DNA of 32,141 nucleotides from the NCBI GenBank assembly GCA_902783315.1, contig CACZQK010000037.1:1-32141 (forward strand), written 5' to 3'. A model generated the notes under the pieces. The model searched no databases. It was not told the origin of the DNA and was given only the letters and a program-made list of their open reading frames with translations. The DNA is from an uncultured Erysipelotrichaceae bacterium. GTDB lineage: Bacteria > Bacillota_I > Bacilli_A > RF39 > UBA660. Shown here piece by piece: positions 15,557 through 23,643 of the stretch. The position numbers and the translations under genes were made by a program. Position 1 is the first letter of the stretch, and each line of letters begins with the position of its first letter.

Positions 15557-16528
15557 ATGCAGTTTGAAATAGCAGACGAAGGCAATTTAAAAAAATTTAT
15601 AACTTCTTTACCAGAAACATTTCAACAAAATGATAATTTTGTAGAGATGATTAATTCTATTATTAATGGCGTGGATGGTTATTTTAAAAATGGATTTACA
15701 GTTTTTGCGTATGTAGATAAAAATGGTAATACAATATCATTGCGTACTAAAGCTATTCAGAAAATAGAACTCCATGTATCTCCTCCATGCAACTATTCAA
15801 CTATGGAGGGACATGATTTTCAAATAAATGAATTGGGAGATTTATTTCATACTTATTCTTATGGAAATTTGTATGATGCAAATAATTATTGTAAAAGTTA
15901 TAATTTTGATAATCTTAATAATTTTCAAATTAGTGAAGGTGATGCAATTTTAGATGCTAATTATAAGTATGAAAAATTTAATGAAGATGGAATATGTATG
16001 ATAAAATCAGATTTTTATGAAAATATTGTTTTACTAAATAAGGTTAATTATAAAGATTCTGACTCATTTTCTCAACAATTATTTAAACTTCATAAGCCAA
16101 CAAATTTTGATTTTATGGGTGGGCCGATCCTCAGTCAATCCAGTGCAGGTGGACAGGTTCATTCTTCTTTTAGAATTAAATATCCAGGACTTGCTCAGTT
16201 AAATTCTTATAAAGTTGATTCTTGGGGAAACAACAGCAATACGAATTTTATGATTGCTCGTGTAAGTTATGAACATCCAGATTTATTAGCAATATGGTCC
16301 CCTCAGGATTATGTTGCAACATGGGAAAATGGAGGTTGGGCAGTAAATAATGATTATATAAATATCGGTAGAGTCAATTTAGAAGATGCGGAAAACTACG
16401 TAGAAAGAAAGTTTGAAGAAAGCCTACCAGAAAGTGAATTTGCTAAAAATCCAAGAAATAAAAGAAAACTTGAGGGACTGTTTAAACTTACAACTACTGT
16501 AAGTGAAAAATTAGGAACAAAAAAGTAG
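15557..16528 (+). CDS. Uncharacterised protein, only clear plus-strand gene
   Basis: The protein has 323 residues from an ATG at 15557 with AAAGGTGGTG 5-6 bases before it; a TTG at 15536 is open but overlaps the -10 box and is not the start. I do not recognise a family. There is no signal peptide or membrane helix, and it is rich in Asn, Phe and Tyr. The first 65 residues are alternating helix-like, followed by a strand-rich middle. A central block (about residues 185-265) is dense in Gly, Ser, Asn and Trp with runs such as GGPILSQSSAGGQVH and WENGGWAVNND, suggestive of a compact beta domain. The last 55 residues are charged and helical. It stands alone with its own promoter and terminator, facing away from the MBL gene across an inverted repeat. 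It is probably cytoplasmic; its function is unknown. Confidence 0.75.
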   Translation: MQFEIADEGNLKKFITSLPETFQQNDNFVEMINSIINGVDGYFKNGFTVFAYVDKNGNTISLRTKAIQKIELHVSPPCNYSTMEGHDFQINELGDLFHTYSYGNLYDANNYCKSYNFDNLNNFQISEGDAILDANYKYEKFNEDGICMIKSDFYENIVLLNKVNYKDSDSFSQQLFKLHKPTNFDFMGGPILSQSSAGGQVHSSFRIKYPGLAQLNSYKVDSWGNNSNTNFMIARVSYEHPDLLAIWSPQDYVATWENGGWAVNNDYINIGRVNLEDAENYVERKFEESLPESEFAKNPRNKRKLEGLFKLTTTVSEKLGTKK

Positions 16529-16549
16529 ACAATAGTGTCTATTTTTTTC
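16521..16549 (+). terminator. Intrinsic terminator of the plus-strand gene
   Basis: TAGACA pairs with TGTCTA across an ATAG loop, the stem is lengthened by A-T pairs and one G-T pair, and seven T follow. The stem contains the TAG stop codon. Confidence 0.85.
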
Positions 16550-16893
16550 TATTCTATTCAATATCTGAATGATAAATTTGAAAGTAAAAAAGCATTAATA
16601 ATATGTATATATAAAAAAATAAATACTATAAAAGCACGCTGAATTGAAGATGAAATTATTCTAAATATCAATCAAGCTTTAGTTTATTTTTTGTCATATG
16701 TAATCTTTTTAACTAATTTTATTATCACAATCTAATGAGTTAGATGTTGACACAAATAGGTAATTCATTAAATATAAATTAATTTGTTAGAACATGCTAG
16801 ATATAAAAAAAAGACAACTCAATATAAATCTGAATTATGTTTTTTTTACTCTCTTTATAAACCATCTATTTTCATTGATTCATCTTTCTTTTT
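16550..16893. other. Non-coding gap between two convergent genes
   Basis: About 340 AT-rich bases carry no convincing gene. There is a 6-base inverted repeat (ATCTAA-TGAG-TTAGAT, 16730-16745) followed by a lone TTGACA (16747-16752) whose spacing to a TATAAA is too long. At 16808-16838 a weak minus-strand stem with a G-U pair is followed by eight T; it could be the terminator of the histidine phosphatase gene, about 60 bases after its stop. I see no recognisable remnant. Confidence 0.4.
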
Positions 16894-17427
16894 TTATGAA
16901 GTATTCCATCCTGGTTTCCATGATTTTGTTTTTCGCCAGTCATTTGCAATAGCTTCTTCCCAGGTGATATTTTTAGTAATTACTTCTAAGGCTAGTTGTG
17001 GAGCTTTGTGGGCTACTAGAGCTATTGTTTTGTTGTCATAATTTTTTATTAAATAGTAACAAAAATTTCTCAGTCTTTTTTCAACATCCTTTAAAGATTC
17101 TCCATTTGGGAAAGGATCATTAATATATTCTTCATATCTTACAAGTGATGTATCTTCTCCATTATAATCGCCATAGTTACATTCTCTTATTCTACTATCA
17201 TTTAAAATTTCTTTTTGTCCTTTAAAAGTATAGTTTGCAGAATCAATTGCTCTTTTTAAATCCGATGATATTACTAAATCAATATCATCAAGACTAATTT
17301 GATCTTTTAATTTTAAACTTTGTTCTATACCTTTTTCAGATAGTTTTCCTGGAAGCCTTCCTGTTGATTTATGCTCTAAATTATCAGTTGTTGTTCCATG
17401 AACAAAATAAATTATTTTAACCGTTAT
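16894..17427 (-). CDS. Histidine phosphatase family protein without a canonical start codon
   Basis: A complete open frame of about 177 codons begins near 17427 and ends with TAA at 16896-16894. It reads IIYFVHGTTTDN, then STGRLPGKLSEKG, SSDLKRAIDSA, IRECNYGDYNG, and ALVAHKAPQLALE. These are the catalytic first His (in VHG, replacing RHG), the typical glycolytic-mutase-like SDLxRAxxSA, the catalytic Glu in RECNYGDYNG and the second His in VAHKAP. It is about the usual length for a short phosphoglycerate mutase-like phosphatase. No ATG, GTG or TTG exists near its start: after AAAGGA the frame reads ATA-ATA-ACG-GTT, so initiation at ATA is the likeliest, or the gene is broken by a start mutation. 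The substrate is unknown. It follows DUF2000 by 12 bases in one operon. Confidence 0.75.
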   Translation of the reverse strand: MTVKIIYFVHGTTTDNLEHKSTGRLPGKLSEKGIEQSLKLKDQISLDDIDLVISSDLKRAIDSANYTFKGQKEILNDSRIRECNYGDYNGEDTSLVRYEEYINDPFPNGESLKDVEKRLRNFCYYLIKNYDNKTIALVAHKAPQLALEVITKNITWEEAIANDWRKTKSWKPGWNTS

Positions 17428-17439
17428 TATTTTCCTTTC

Positions 17440-17865
17440 TTAATGCCATAATGAGAATTTTTTTGTTATTGGATTTATTATATCTTTTTCTCCAAAAGCG
17501 ACAATACAAAAGTATTCCATATTTTCATCACTGGTTTCTTTTGTTTTAGCTAATTGTTCTTTATAAGTATCACCAGTCATGGTTACTGTGAAATCTGTAA
17601 AATGAACTTTTTGCTCTTGAAATTGTTTTCTAGCTTTTTTTATTTCACCATTACTTCCTCTAAGCACAATTAAAGAGAGTGCTGATATACTCTTATGATT
17701 TGTATCTTTTCCCTCATAGTCTATAAAATTCATTTTTTCTTTTTCTTCTGGGGTTGCAGAATTAACTAATCCCAAACAAGCATGGGCAACGGCATTTAAA
17801 GCTTTTCCACTTTCTATTTTTTTATTTACAATCACTACAAATTTGTAAGCATCTGCATTGTCCAT
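17440..17865 (-). CDS. DUF2000 family protein (peptidyl-tRNA hydrolase 2-like fold)
   Basis: This 141-residue protein starts KFVVIVNKKIESGKALNAVAHACLGL, which is the DUF2000 signature: the strand KFVV, the motif LNA-x-AH and the following GL. The tail holds FTVTMTGDTYKEQ. The fold is related to the PTH2 type of peptidyl-tRNA hydrolase, but no activity is established for DUF2000. The ATG has GGAGGAATATCA before it. Upstream bases contain two TATAAT-like elements with no good -35. It is followed closely by the histidine phosphatase gene, so these two form an operon. Complete and apparently intact. Confidence 0.85.
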   Translation of the reverse strand: MDNADAYKFVVIVNKKIESGKALNAVAHACLGLVNSATPEEKEKMNFIDYEGKDTNHKSISALSLIVLRGSNGEIKKARKQFQEQKVHFTDFTVTMTGDTYKEQLAKTKETSDENMEYFCIVAFGEKDIINPITKKFSLWH

Positions 17866-17943
17866 TGATATTCCTCCTTTTGTAATTATATTATATCTAA
17901 TATCTTTATATAATACTAGTTAATTAAACTATTTTAAAACTTA

Positions 17944-17971
17944 AAAAGCTTATTTTGACAAATAAGCTTTT
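17944..17971 (-). terminator. Terminator after the DUF6512 gene
   Basis: A perfect 12-base stem, AAAAGCTTATTT with AAATAAGCTTTT, has a 4-base loop and begins 10 bases beyond the stop of the DUF6512 gene. The T-tract on the minus strand is short, so part of the stop signal may come from the stem itself. Confidence 0.7.
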
Positions 17972-17980
17972 GAGTGACGA

Positions 17981-18520
17981 TTAATGCTTATGGTGGTGAT
18001 CCATTTCTGTATGTCCTGATAGACCATATTTATGAGAAATAGGGTCTTCAAAAATAAAGTTTTTTACTGGATTGAATGTTAAAAACATATAAGCACATAT
18101 TTCAAAAAATAGTAGTATACAACTTGCGTATGTATATATAAAAGGGATAGATTCAAAGTTTATAAAATAGTAAAATACTAAATTAGAACATATAACTGTT
18201 ATATAAAAGCATATAACATCTACAAATAAAATAGATTTTTTTGTGAATGTTGTATAACTATAAAATAGTATTGGTATTAGTATTATTATCGTTAATAAGC
18301 TTAAAGACTTTCCAATAAAATAATTAGCATTTAGTCCATAAATATATCCATCATATAAACTCCACAAAATAGTTGGAGTCATGCAGATTTTTATATGTTC
18401 CCATGTACTTTCATTTACTGCTGAAAAAATAGCAACAAATTTATTATGATGACTTAATTCATAAGTGAAATGTAAAAGTGTTCCAATAACTGCTATAAAA
18501 AGAATTCCTATATATAACAT
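17981..18520 (-). CDS. DUF6512 family membrane protein with His-rich tail
   Basis: The protein has 179 residues from the ATG at 18520, which is 7 bases after AAAGG; the ATG at 18526 is too close to that site. It has five hydrophobic segments. The N-terminal pattern GTLLHFTYELSHHN followed by FSAVNESTWEHIK is characteristic of DUF6512 proteins: the NESTWEH block sits at the cytoplasmic end of the second region. The C-terminus ends HTEMDHHHKH, a His-rich cluster that may bind a metal. The function of the family is unknown. It follows the surface protein gene by about 12 bases and is probably co-transcribed with it. Confidence 0.8.
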   Translation of the reverse strand: MLYIGILFIAVIGTLLHFTYELSHHNKFVAIFSAVNESTWEHIKICMTPTILWSLYDGYIYGLNANYFIGKSLSLLTIIILIPILFYSYTTFTKKSILFVDVICFYITVICSNLVFYYFINFESIPFIYTYASCILLFFEICAYMFLTFNPVKNFIFEDPISHKYGLSGHTEMDHHHKH

Positions 18521-18532
18521 GTACATACCTTT

Positions 18533-20077
18533 TTATGTGTTTTTCCTTTTCTTCTTTATTAAAAAATTATATCCTATCAGTAAAATAGTAAATAATTCTA
18601 TAATTACTAAAGTTATTGTTGAATAAGTTTTAGGATTTGTTAATATTTCTTTAACTAAATCATCTTTTACTATTACTCTTACTATTATTTCTTTATCGCC
18701 AAAAGTGGTACTAATTATCGTTTCCCCTTTTTTTAAGGGAACAATTATACCATTTTCGATTTTTAATATTGAAGGATCTTCAATTGTCCAAACTAAGCTG
18801 TCTTTATCTATTTCTTCTATATTAATCTCATCAAAGATAGTATTTATTTCTAGATTATTATCTATTTTAATTTCCTTAGTTAATTCATTTTTTTCAACAA
18901 CAAATTTGTAATAGCCATAAGTCGGATTATTATTATAATTATCCGCAATTAATATAGTATCATCATTTTTCAATGATATTTCCATAAGTTCAGTGCTATA
19001 TATTTTATTGCGTAACTGAATACTATTGATAATATTAAAATCATTATCTGTATAATATATGTGTAGCCCTTTTTTATCACCAGTTGAATACTTTGCATTC
19101 ATAAAATATCCATTTGGCACTTTTCTAATTTTTTTAACTGTGGCGCCATCATCTAATAGTTGTTCTTCTTTTATTAATTCTAGATTCTGGCTAAGTTTTA
19201 AATATTTTGTTTTTTCAGTTCCTTCTTCATATACTTCTCTAGTTACGATAAATTCATTTTCTCTGGACTTTGTGATAGAACTTGCCTCTAAATCAACATT
19301 TCCATAAGTATGTAGAAGATTTCCCTGATAATCTATTTTGGCAACACTTCTGTTTGCTATATAAAAGCCATCTTCTTGGAATAGTAAATCTCCTGGTATT
19401 CCACGTATTGTGGCTGACCCTCCAGAACTTGCATATGAAATAAGTTGAGATGTATGACTACTATATATAGTATTGAAAACCACGTCTCCATCTAAAGTAA
19501 TTTTTGCTACTCTGTTATTTCTCAAACAATCATATGTGTATATGGTTCCGCTAAAACTTATTTCTACAGGATTTTCACAACTAAAAAATAAGTAATATAT
19601 TTCATCATTATATATTTTGATATTTTGATTAGCTACGTAAGTATAATTATCAAAAAATAATTTTTTTGCATATACTAAATTTCCAGATGCATCGTATTTT
19701 AATAAATTGGTTTCATCTTTTCTAAAAAATCCACTGATTCCTGGCTCAGAGGTTGTCAAAACTCTATCTGTTGCAATCACATATATGTTGTCATTACTAT
19801 CAACTGCAACGGCAGTTGGTTCTTGAGCTTTAGTTTCATCATCTAAGATGGAAGACTTTTGCCAAATCATATTTTTATTTTTATCATATTTTGTTATTTT
19901 TAGAGTTTTTTGAGAGGTTGTTATAATATTTCCTTGACTGTCTTCTGCTAATCCTAATACTCCTCCTTCATTAATATCTATATTAGTATTTATGTCTGAC
20001 TCTATTTTTGCTTCTGTAAAAAGTGGAATAATTAGCATGATAATTACTAATAGTAATATCTTTTTTAATTTCTTCAT
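18533..20077 (-). CDS. Exported cell-surface protein: beta-propeller-like, Big2-like domain and C-terminal membrane anchor
   Basis: This 514-residue protein has a signal peptide (about 5-23, LLLVIIMLIIPLFTEA). From about 35 to 390 it has repeated blades with the pattern D-x-N-x-N-I-x-V and KITLDGDVVF, resembling SBBP/NHL-type propeller repeats; the order of five to seven blades cannot be counted reliably by eye. Residues of about 395-465 form a bacterial Ig-like (Big2) type domain with WTIEDPSILKIENGIIVPLKKGE and ISTTFGDKE. A C-terminal membrane helix (about 483-505) followed by KKKRK anchors it, so the propeller and Ig-like parts are outside. The ATG at 20077 lies a little far from GAGGG. 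It is the first gene of an operon with DUF6512. A role in binding or sensing at the surface is inferred; no catalytic site is visible. Confidence 0.8.
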   Translation of the reverse strand: MKKLKKILLLVIIMLIIPLFTEAKIESDINTNIDINEGGVLGLAEDSQGNIITTSQKTLKITKYDKNKNMIWQKSSILDDETKAQEPTAVAVDSNDNIYVIATDRVLTTSEPGISGFFRKDETNLLKYDASGNLVYAKKLFFDNYTYVANQNIKIYNDEIYYLFFSCENPVEISFSGTIYTYDCLRNNRVAKITLDGDVVFNTIYSSHTSQLISYASSGGSATIRGIPGDLLFQEDGFYIANRSVAKIDYQGNLLHTYGNVDLEASSITKSRENEFIVTREVYEEGTEKTKYLKLSQNLELIKEEQLLDDGATVKKIRKVPNGYFMNAKYSTGDKKGLHIYYTDNDFNIINSIQLRNKIYSTELMEISLKNDDTILIADNYNNNPTYGYYKFVVEKNELTKEIKIDNNLEINTIFDEINIEEIDKDSLVWTIEDPSILKIENGIIVPLKKGETIISTTFGDKEIIVRVIVKDDLVKEILTNPKTYSTITLVIIELFTILLIGYNFLIKKKRKNT

Positions 20078-20111
20078 TTAACTTTTTCATCCCTCTTTCT
20101 ATCTTATATTA

Positions 20112-20140
20112 ATTATATAAATATAAATTAGTTATGTAAA
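20112..20140 (-). promoter_or_regulatory. Strong promoter of the surface protein-DUF6512 operon
   Basis: TTTACA (20140-20135, 5/6) is 17 bases before a perfect TATAAT (20117-20112). The leader would be about 28 bases. This is the best-scoring promoter by eye in the window. Confidence 0.7.
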
Positions 20141-20173
20141 TAACGCATTTGTTTTTAATTTGTATAATTGTGT

Positions 20174-20201
20174 ATAAAAAAAGATTCTAATCAAAGAATC
20201 C
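20174..20201 (-). terminator. Terminator of the methyltransferase gene
   Basis: GATTCT pairs with AGAATC across a 6-base loop and is followed by seven T on the minus strand, starting about 15 bases after the stop codon. Confidence 0.8.
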
Positions 20202-20215
20202 ATTTTTTATATTTT

Positions 20216-20938
20216 TTAATTACTCTTCTTATATACCGTATATCTAAATACATCATCAAAACATAAATTAGTCAAGAATTTTCTTGATTCAAGAATATTT
20301 TCAATCTTATCTAGCATTTGTTGTTTTTCTTCTTCATTTTCAGGAACATGAACTTCAGCCCACCATGAAAGCATGTCCTCTTTAAATTCTTCTTTAGATT
20401 TATATGGTATTTTGTCAACAGCTTTGTCACATAGTAATAATTTATATCCTTTTTTCTTTAAAACCTTATCAATAAGTTCATTAGACTTTCTTGTTCGCAC
20501 ATCATGTTGTTCAATGGGATTAAATACTTTATATAGTTCAGCAGATAAATTATCAGGATCTATTTCAGCAAATACAATGGTATCACTTAATCTTGCCATT
20601 TCATTTAATATTCTAGTTTTTAATTCTAAGTCCATTTTGAATTCATCTTTTCCACTTAAGTCAAATTCATGAAAACTTGTGCATAGGACGACATCAAAAT
20701 ACTTATCTGAATAGTCTACATTAGCAGCGTCCATTATCTTTAGTTCGACATTATCTAAATCTTTTAAATTTTCTTTGGCTTTCTCATAAAATTCAGGTGA
20801 TATATCTACCCCTACAATATGTTTACAATATCTAGCAAAATATCTCGTATATTTTCCATCATAGTATCCTTCATCAAGCCCTTTTTCACAGCTTAAATAT
20901 GGCTTTAAATCTTCCCACATCTCTTCAAATGTTTTCAT
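20216..20938 (-). CDS. Class I SAM-dependent methyltransferase
   Basis: This 240-residue protein has a Rossmann-type core. Motif I is unusual: instead of DxGCGxG it reads LDEGYYDGKYT, keeping the acidic residue and two glycines. Motif II follows at HIVGVDISPE, with the acidic residue for the ribose hydroxyls; NVELKIMDAANVDY comes next (adenine contact), and FDVVLCTSFHEFD forms motif IV. The C-terminal third, with a Trp-Trp pair in DMLSWWAEVHV, is probably substrate-binding. The substrate (small molecule or otherwise) cannot be determined. The ATG follows AAGGAG. It is a single-gene unit with an extended -10 promoter at 20970 and its own terminator. Confidence 0.75.
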   Translation of the reverse strand: MKTFEEMWEDLKPYLSCEKGLDEGYYDGKYTRYFARYCKHIVGVDISPEFYEKAKENLKDLDNVELKIMDAANVDYSDKYFDVVLCTSFHEFDLSGKDEFKMDLELKTRILNEMARLSDTIVFAEIDPDNLSAELYKVFNPIEQHDVRTRKSNELIDKVLKKKGYKLLLCDKAVDKIPYKSKEEFKEDMLSWWAEVHVPENEEEKQQMLDKIENILESRKFLTNLCFDDVFRYTVYKKSN

Positions 20939-20969
20939 TTTTTCACTCCTTATTTTTTGCTTTTTTATT

Positions 20970-20978
20970 CTTATATCA
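20970..20978 (-). promoter_or_regulatory. Extended -10 promoter of the methyltransferase gene
   Basis: TGATATAAG on the minus strand, a TG-n-TATAAG extended -10, lies about 32 bases before the ATG. The remaining bases up to 21191 hold no gene; a T-run on the minus strand after a short TATGCATA palindrome (about 21135-21152) is not a clear terminator. Confidence 0.45.
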
Positions 20979-21191
20979 TTAGTTAAACCTTTTTGTGATA
21001 AATCTTATTATTTTTATTAAAAAACCATTTAATACTTTTTAGCTAGTTATTATCTAATTCGTTACATTAAAAGTTTTAAGTTCTTATGGTCATCTTTATG
21101 TGTTTATATTTCAAATAAAAAGATTTGGCGCAAAAAAAACGATATGCATAGCTTTTATTATTGTTATTAATATCTTAAATTAGTGATTGTT

Positions 21192-22181
21192 TTATAAAGA
21201 TACATCTTTTCTCTCTGTTTTCTTTCTTTGCTTTCGTATTTTATTAAATAATTTATTAGCATTTTCATAGATAATCTTATACGCAATAGTTTCTCCATAT
21301 TTACCTTTTAATTGAGACATTAGGGTATGGGCAATAGATGAATAATTGTAAATTGCGACTTCTCCATATTCATAATCAGCTTCTTTACAAAAGTCCATGT
21401 CATCTGTGGCACACATCACATTGCTAAAGTCTATAATATTACCAATATGATCAATATGTTCAAGATACTTTTGATATAGTTCTTTTGAGGTCATGCTTTC
21501 TCTTTCCAATTTATCTACAATAAAGTTTTTGTTGGAGAAAACACCTACTAATCCATTAATTTCTTTTATTTTTTCTAATTGATCATCATCTAAATTTCTA
21601 TCTCTAGAGCATAATGTTCGGCTATTAGAATGACTAGCATATGCACAAACATCTTTACCTTCTTTTTGGGCAGTTTTAATTACTTCGACCATATCATAAA
21701 ATGTGTGCTTATTAGCATGACTTAAATCTATTCCTAGACCTAAGTCAATTGCACAATTTAGAAGAATTTTTCCTGCTTCTGTTAACCCCTCTGAACTTCT
21801 ATTCCCTGATGCATATTTACTCTTTGTGTTCCAACATAGTATTAAGGCATCTAGTCCTTCTTGATATAATTCTTGAAGTTCTTTACACCCTCTTATGTAA
21901 TCAGCACCTTCTATACTGTATAGAATGTCTACATTAGGTAAATATGTATCTAATATTTCTTTTGCTATTTTAAACATCCTACATACTGAAACGTCTTTAT
22001 TATAATAATTAGGGTGCAATTCTTCAATCATTTCTTTTTCACTCATAAAATAAAGATTAGCTATGACACCTGTTACATTTTTTTCATTGAAATATTGAGA
22101 TATTTGTTCTAAGTAGGAATAATCATTTTTTAAATGGGCTATATATGCAATCGAAAGCAAGTCGTAATGTGTATCTATCAT
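21192..22181 (-). CDS. M19 family membrane dipeptidase (renal dipeptidase-like)
   Basis: This 329-residue zinc dipeptidase of the amidohydrolase fold shows the metal-ligand motifs: H5 and D7 in THYDLL, the bridging E91 in SIEGAD, H155 in GIDLSH, and H184 in ASHSNSR. A following R/D-rich segment and an ATDDMDF motif near residue 259 complete the site, and the substrate Asp is probably in that last motif. The family cleaves dipeptides including D-residues. No signal peptide is present, so it is cytoplasmic. It ends a run of five co-oriented genes after the ankyrin protein, separated by 56 bases. The ATG has AAAGGA upstream. Basic residues at the C-terminus (KIRKQRKKTERK) are an extension of unknown use. 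Confidence 0.9.
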   Translation of the reverse strand: MIDTHYDLLSIAYIAHLKNDYSYLEQISQYFNEKNVTGVIANLYFMSEKEMIEELHPNYYNKDVSVCRMFKIAKEILDTYLPNVDILYSIEGADYIRGCKELQELYQEGLDALILCWNTKSKYASGNRSSEGLTEAGKILLNCAIDLGLGIDLSHANKHTFYDMVEVIKTAQKEGKDVCAYASHSNSRTLCSRDRNLDDDQLEKIKEINGLVGVFSNKNFIVDKLERESMTSKELYQKYLEHIDHIGNIIDFSNVMCATDDMDFCKEADYEYGEVAIYNYSSIAHTLMSQLKGKYGETIAYKIIYENANKLFNKIRKQRKKTERKDVSL

Positions 22182-22237
22182 AAAATTTTCCTTTCTTAAA
22201 ACTCTCTTTTTTGAATACTATTACATATTTTAACCTT

Positions 22238-23047
22238 TTAATCTTGTGACATGTTTTTATAATCACTAATTATATGTTTTAATTTATCTAAGTCAGTTAT
22301 TTCATTCTTTAAATTATCTATATATTCGTATGTGTTTTGTGAAATACTATTTTCTTGTTCTAAATCTAAGCCATTTTCTAACAATTTTTTAAATATTTCT
22401 ATTTCTTTATCTGTTATTAACTTGTCTTCTGTTATGCGCAATATATATTTTTGGGCAATTGGGAATGTGCTGGAACTTTTGTTAATATCTAATTTTTTTT
22501 GAGATATTAAATATTCAAGTATACTGTCTGAACTATTACAATTTAAGGCATATTCTAGGGTACCATCTTTTTCATCAGTTGATACTTTATTAATATCAAT
22601 ATCTTTTTTTATAAAATAATCTATACATTCTATATTTTGACTATTTATTGCTTGCCCTAAAGGTAGGATTCCATTGAATCCTTTACTATTTATTAATTCT
22701 GGATGCTTTTTTAAATCTTTATCTAACTTCTTTGTATCACACGCTACTATATCTGATTTAAAATCCTCTATTACCGATCTTTTTACTATATAATTTTTTC
22801 CATTATAGTTAATTTTTATCTTGCCAGCATTAACTACAAGGCTTCCCACAACTAATAGTGGTAAGAAAAATATTATTGTTAATATTCCAAAGACATTTTT
22901 AGCAACTTTTCGATTTTTTTTCGTTTTGTCTATTTTACTAAGAATTAAAAATACTATAAAAAAGGTTAAAAATGTGAAAAATAATAATAAACATATTCCT
23001 AAAAGAAAAAATATTATGTTTATTAAAAAAATTCCCATAAATGCCAT
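22238..23047 (-). CDS. Membrane protein with C-terminal ankyrin-like repeats
   Basis: This 269-residue protein has two N-terminal transmembrane helices (about 5-37 and 51-73) separated by a short basic loop, KIDKTKKNRK. The second half is soluble and carries degenerate ankyrin-type repeats: DLKKHPELINSKGFNGILPLGQAI, ECIDYFIKKDIDINK, and ILEYLISQKKLDIN, followed by a KLLENGLDLEQ unit. The helix-turn-helix pattern with a Asn after each pair of helices fits three or four repeats. Ankyrin repeats bind proteins; the partner is unknown. AGGAG precedes the ATG. It lies between a Nudix and an M19 gene, all transcribed in one direction. Confidence 0.7.
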   Translation of the reverse strand: MAFMGIFLINIIFFLLGICLLLFFTFLTFFIVFLILSKIDKTKKNRKVAKNVFGILTIIFFLPLLVVGSLVVNAGKIKINYNGKNYIVKRSVIEDFKSDIVACDTKKLDKDLKKHPELINSKGFNGILPLGQAINSQNIECIDYFIKKDIDINKVSTDEKDGTLEYALNCNSSDSILEYLISQKKLDINKSSSTFPIAQKYILRITEDKLITDKEIEIFKKLLENGLDLEQENSISQNTYEYIDNLKNEITDLDKLKHIISDYKNMSQD

Positions 23048-23089
23048 TTTTTCACTCCTAATTTTATTTTTATTAGAAACTAATTATCA

Positions 23090-23629
23090 TTATAAATTTA
23101 TTTTAGTTTTTATTTCTTTTATTTTTTCTTTCATCATAGGTGCTAATTCTTTTATATAAGAGCAAGTTGTAGATATATCAAAAGTTAAAAATTCATCTAA
23201 TGTTACAAATACTACTTTATCTACTTCACTTTCTTGAATTTTAATATTTTCTAAATTTATGTTTGCATAGGTAATAAAAATATCTACTAACCAATGCTTA
23301 TCAACAAAGTGATTTTCTTTAAATAAAAATATTTGATTTGGTTCTATTTCAATGCCTAATTCCTCTTTTGTTTCTCTTTGAACCGTTTCAATATTTGTTT
23401 CTCCATACTGAATAAGGCCATTAGTTGAACTCCATTTCCCTGGATTATTTTTCTTTGCCATTGCTCTTCTTTGTACTAATAATTTCCCATCTTTATTTAT
23501 TATCCAATTATTTATTCCTACTATATAGCAATCATCTTCACTATCTGGCCAAGGTTCATTACGAATATATATTCTTCCTGTATCTACTCTTTTACCATTT
23601 TCTAGCTTATAAAGACCTATTTTTTCCAA
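23090..23629 (-). CDS. Nudix hydrolase
   Basis: This 179-residue protein has the full Nudix box (GX5EX7REXXEEXG), read as GLIQYGE followed by REXXEELGI, and an N-terminal strand-rich section with KLLVQRRA just before it. Nudix enzymes cleave nucleoside diphosphates linked to another moiety; the substrate cannot be read from this. The likely start is the TTG at 23629, six bases after AGGAGG (MEKIGLYKLENG); a TTG at 23659 is also open but overlaps the previous gene. The NNPGKWSSTNGLI segment suggests the IPP isomerase-like subgroup, but that is only a resemblance. It is in the run from the ASCH gene to the M19 peptidase. Confidence 0.85.
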   Translation of the reverse strand: MEKIGLYKLENGKRVDTGRIYIRNEPWPDSEDDCYIVGINNWIINKDGKLLVQRRAMAKKNNPGKWSSTNGLIQYGETNIETVQRETKEELGIEIEPNQIFLFKENHFVDKHWLVDIFITYANINLENIKIQESEVDKVVFVTLDEFLTFDISTTCSYIKELAPMMKEKIKEIKTKINL

Positions 23630-23643
23630 GCTAACCCTCCTTT

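Noticed and set aside
16741-16780. Promoter TTGACA with TATAAA on the plus strand
   Set aside because: The spacer is 20 bases and no gene follows.
16784-17041. Plus-strand frame of 85 codons
   Set aside because: It lies opposite the histidine phosphatase gene, has no ribosome site and gives no meaningful protein.
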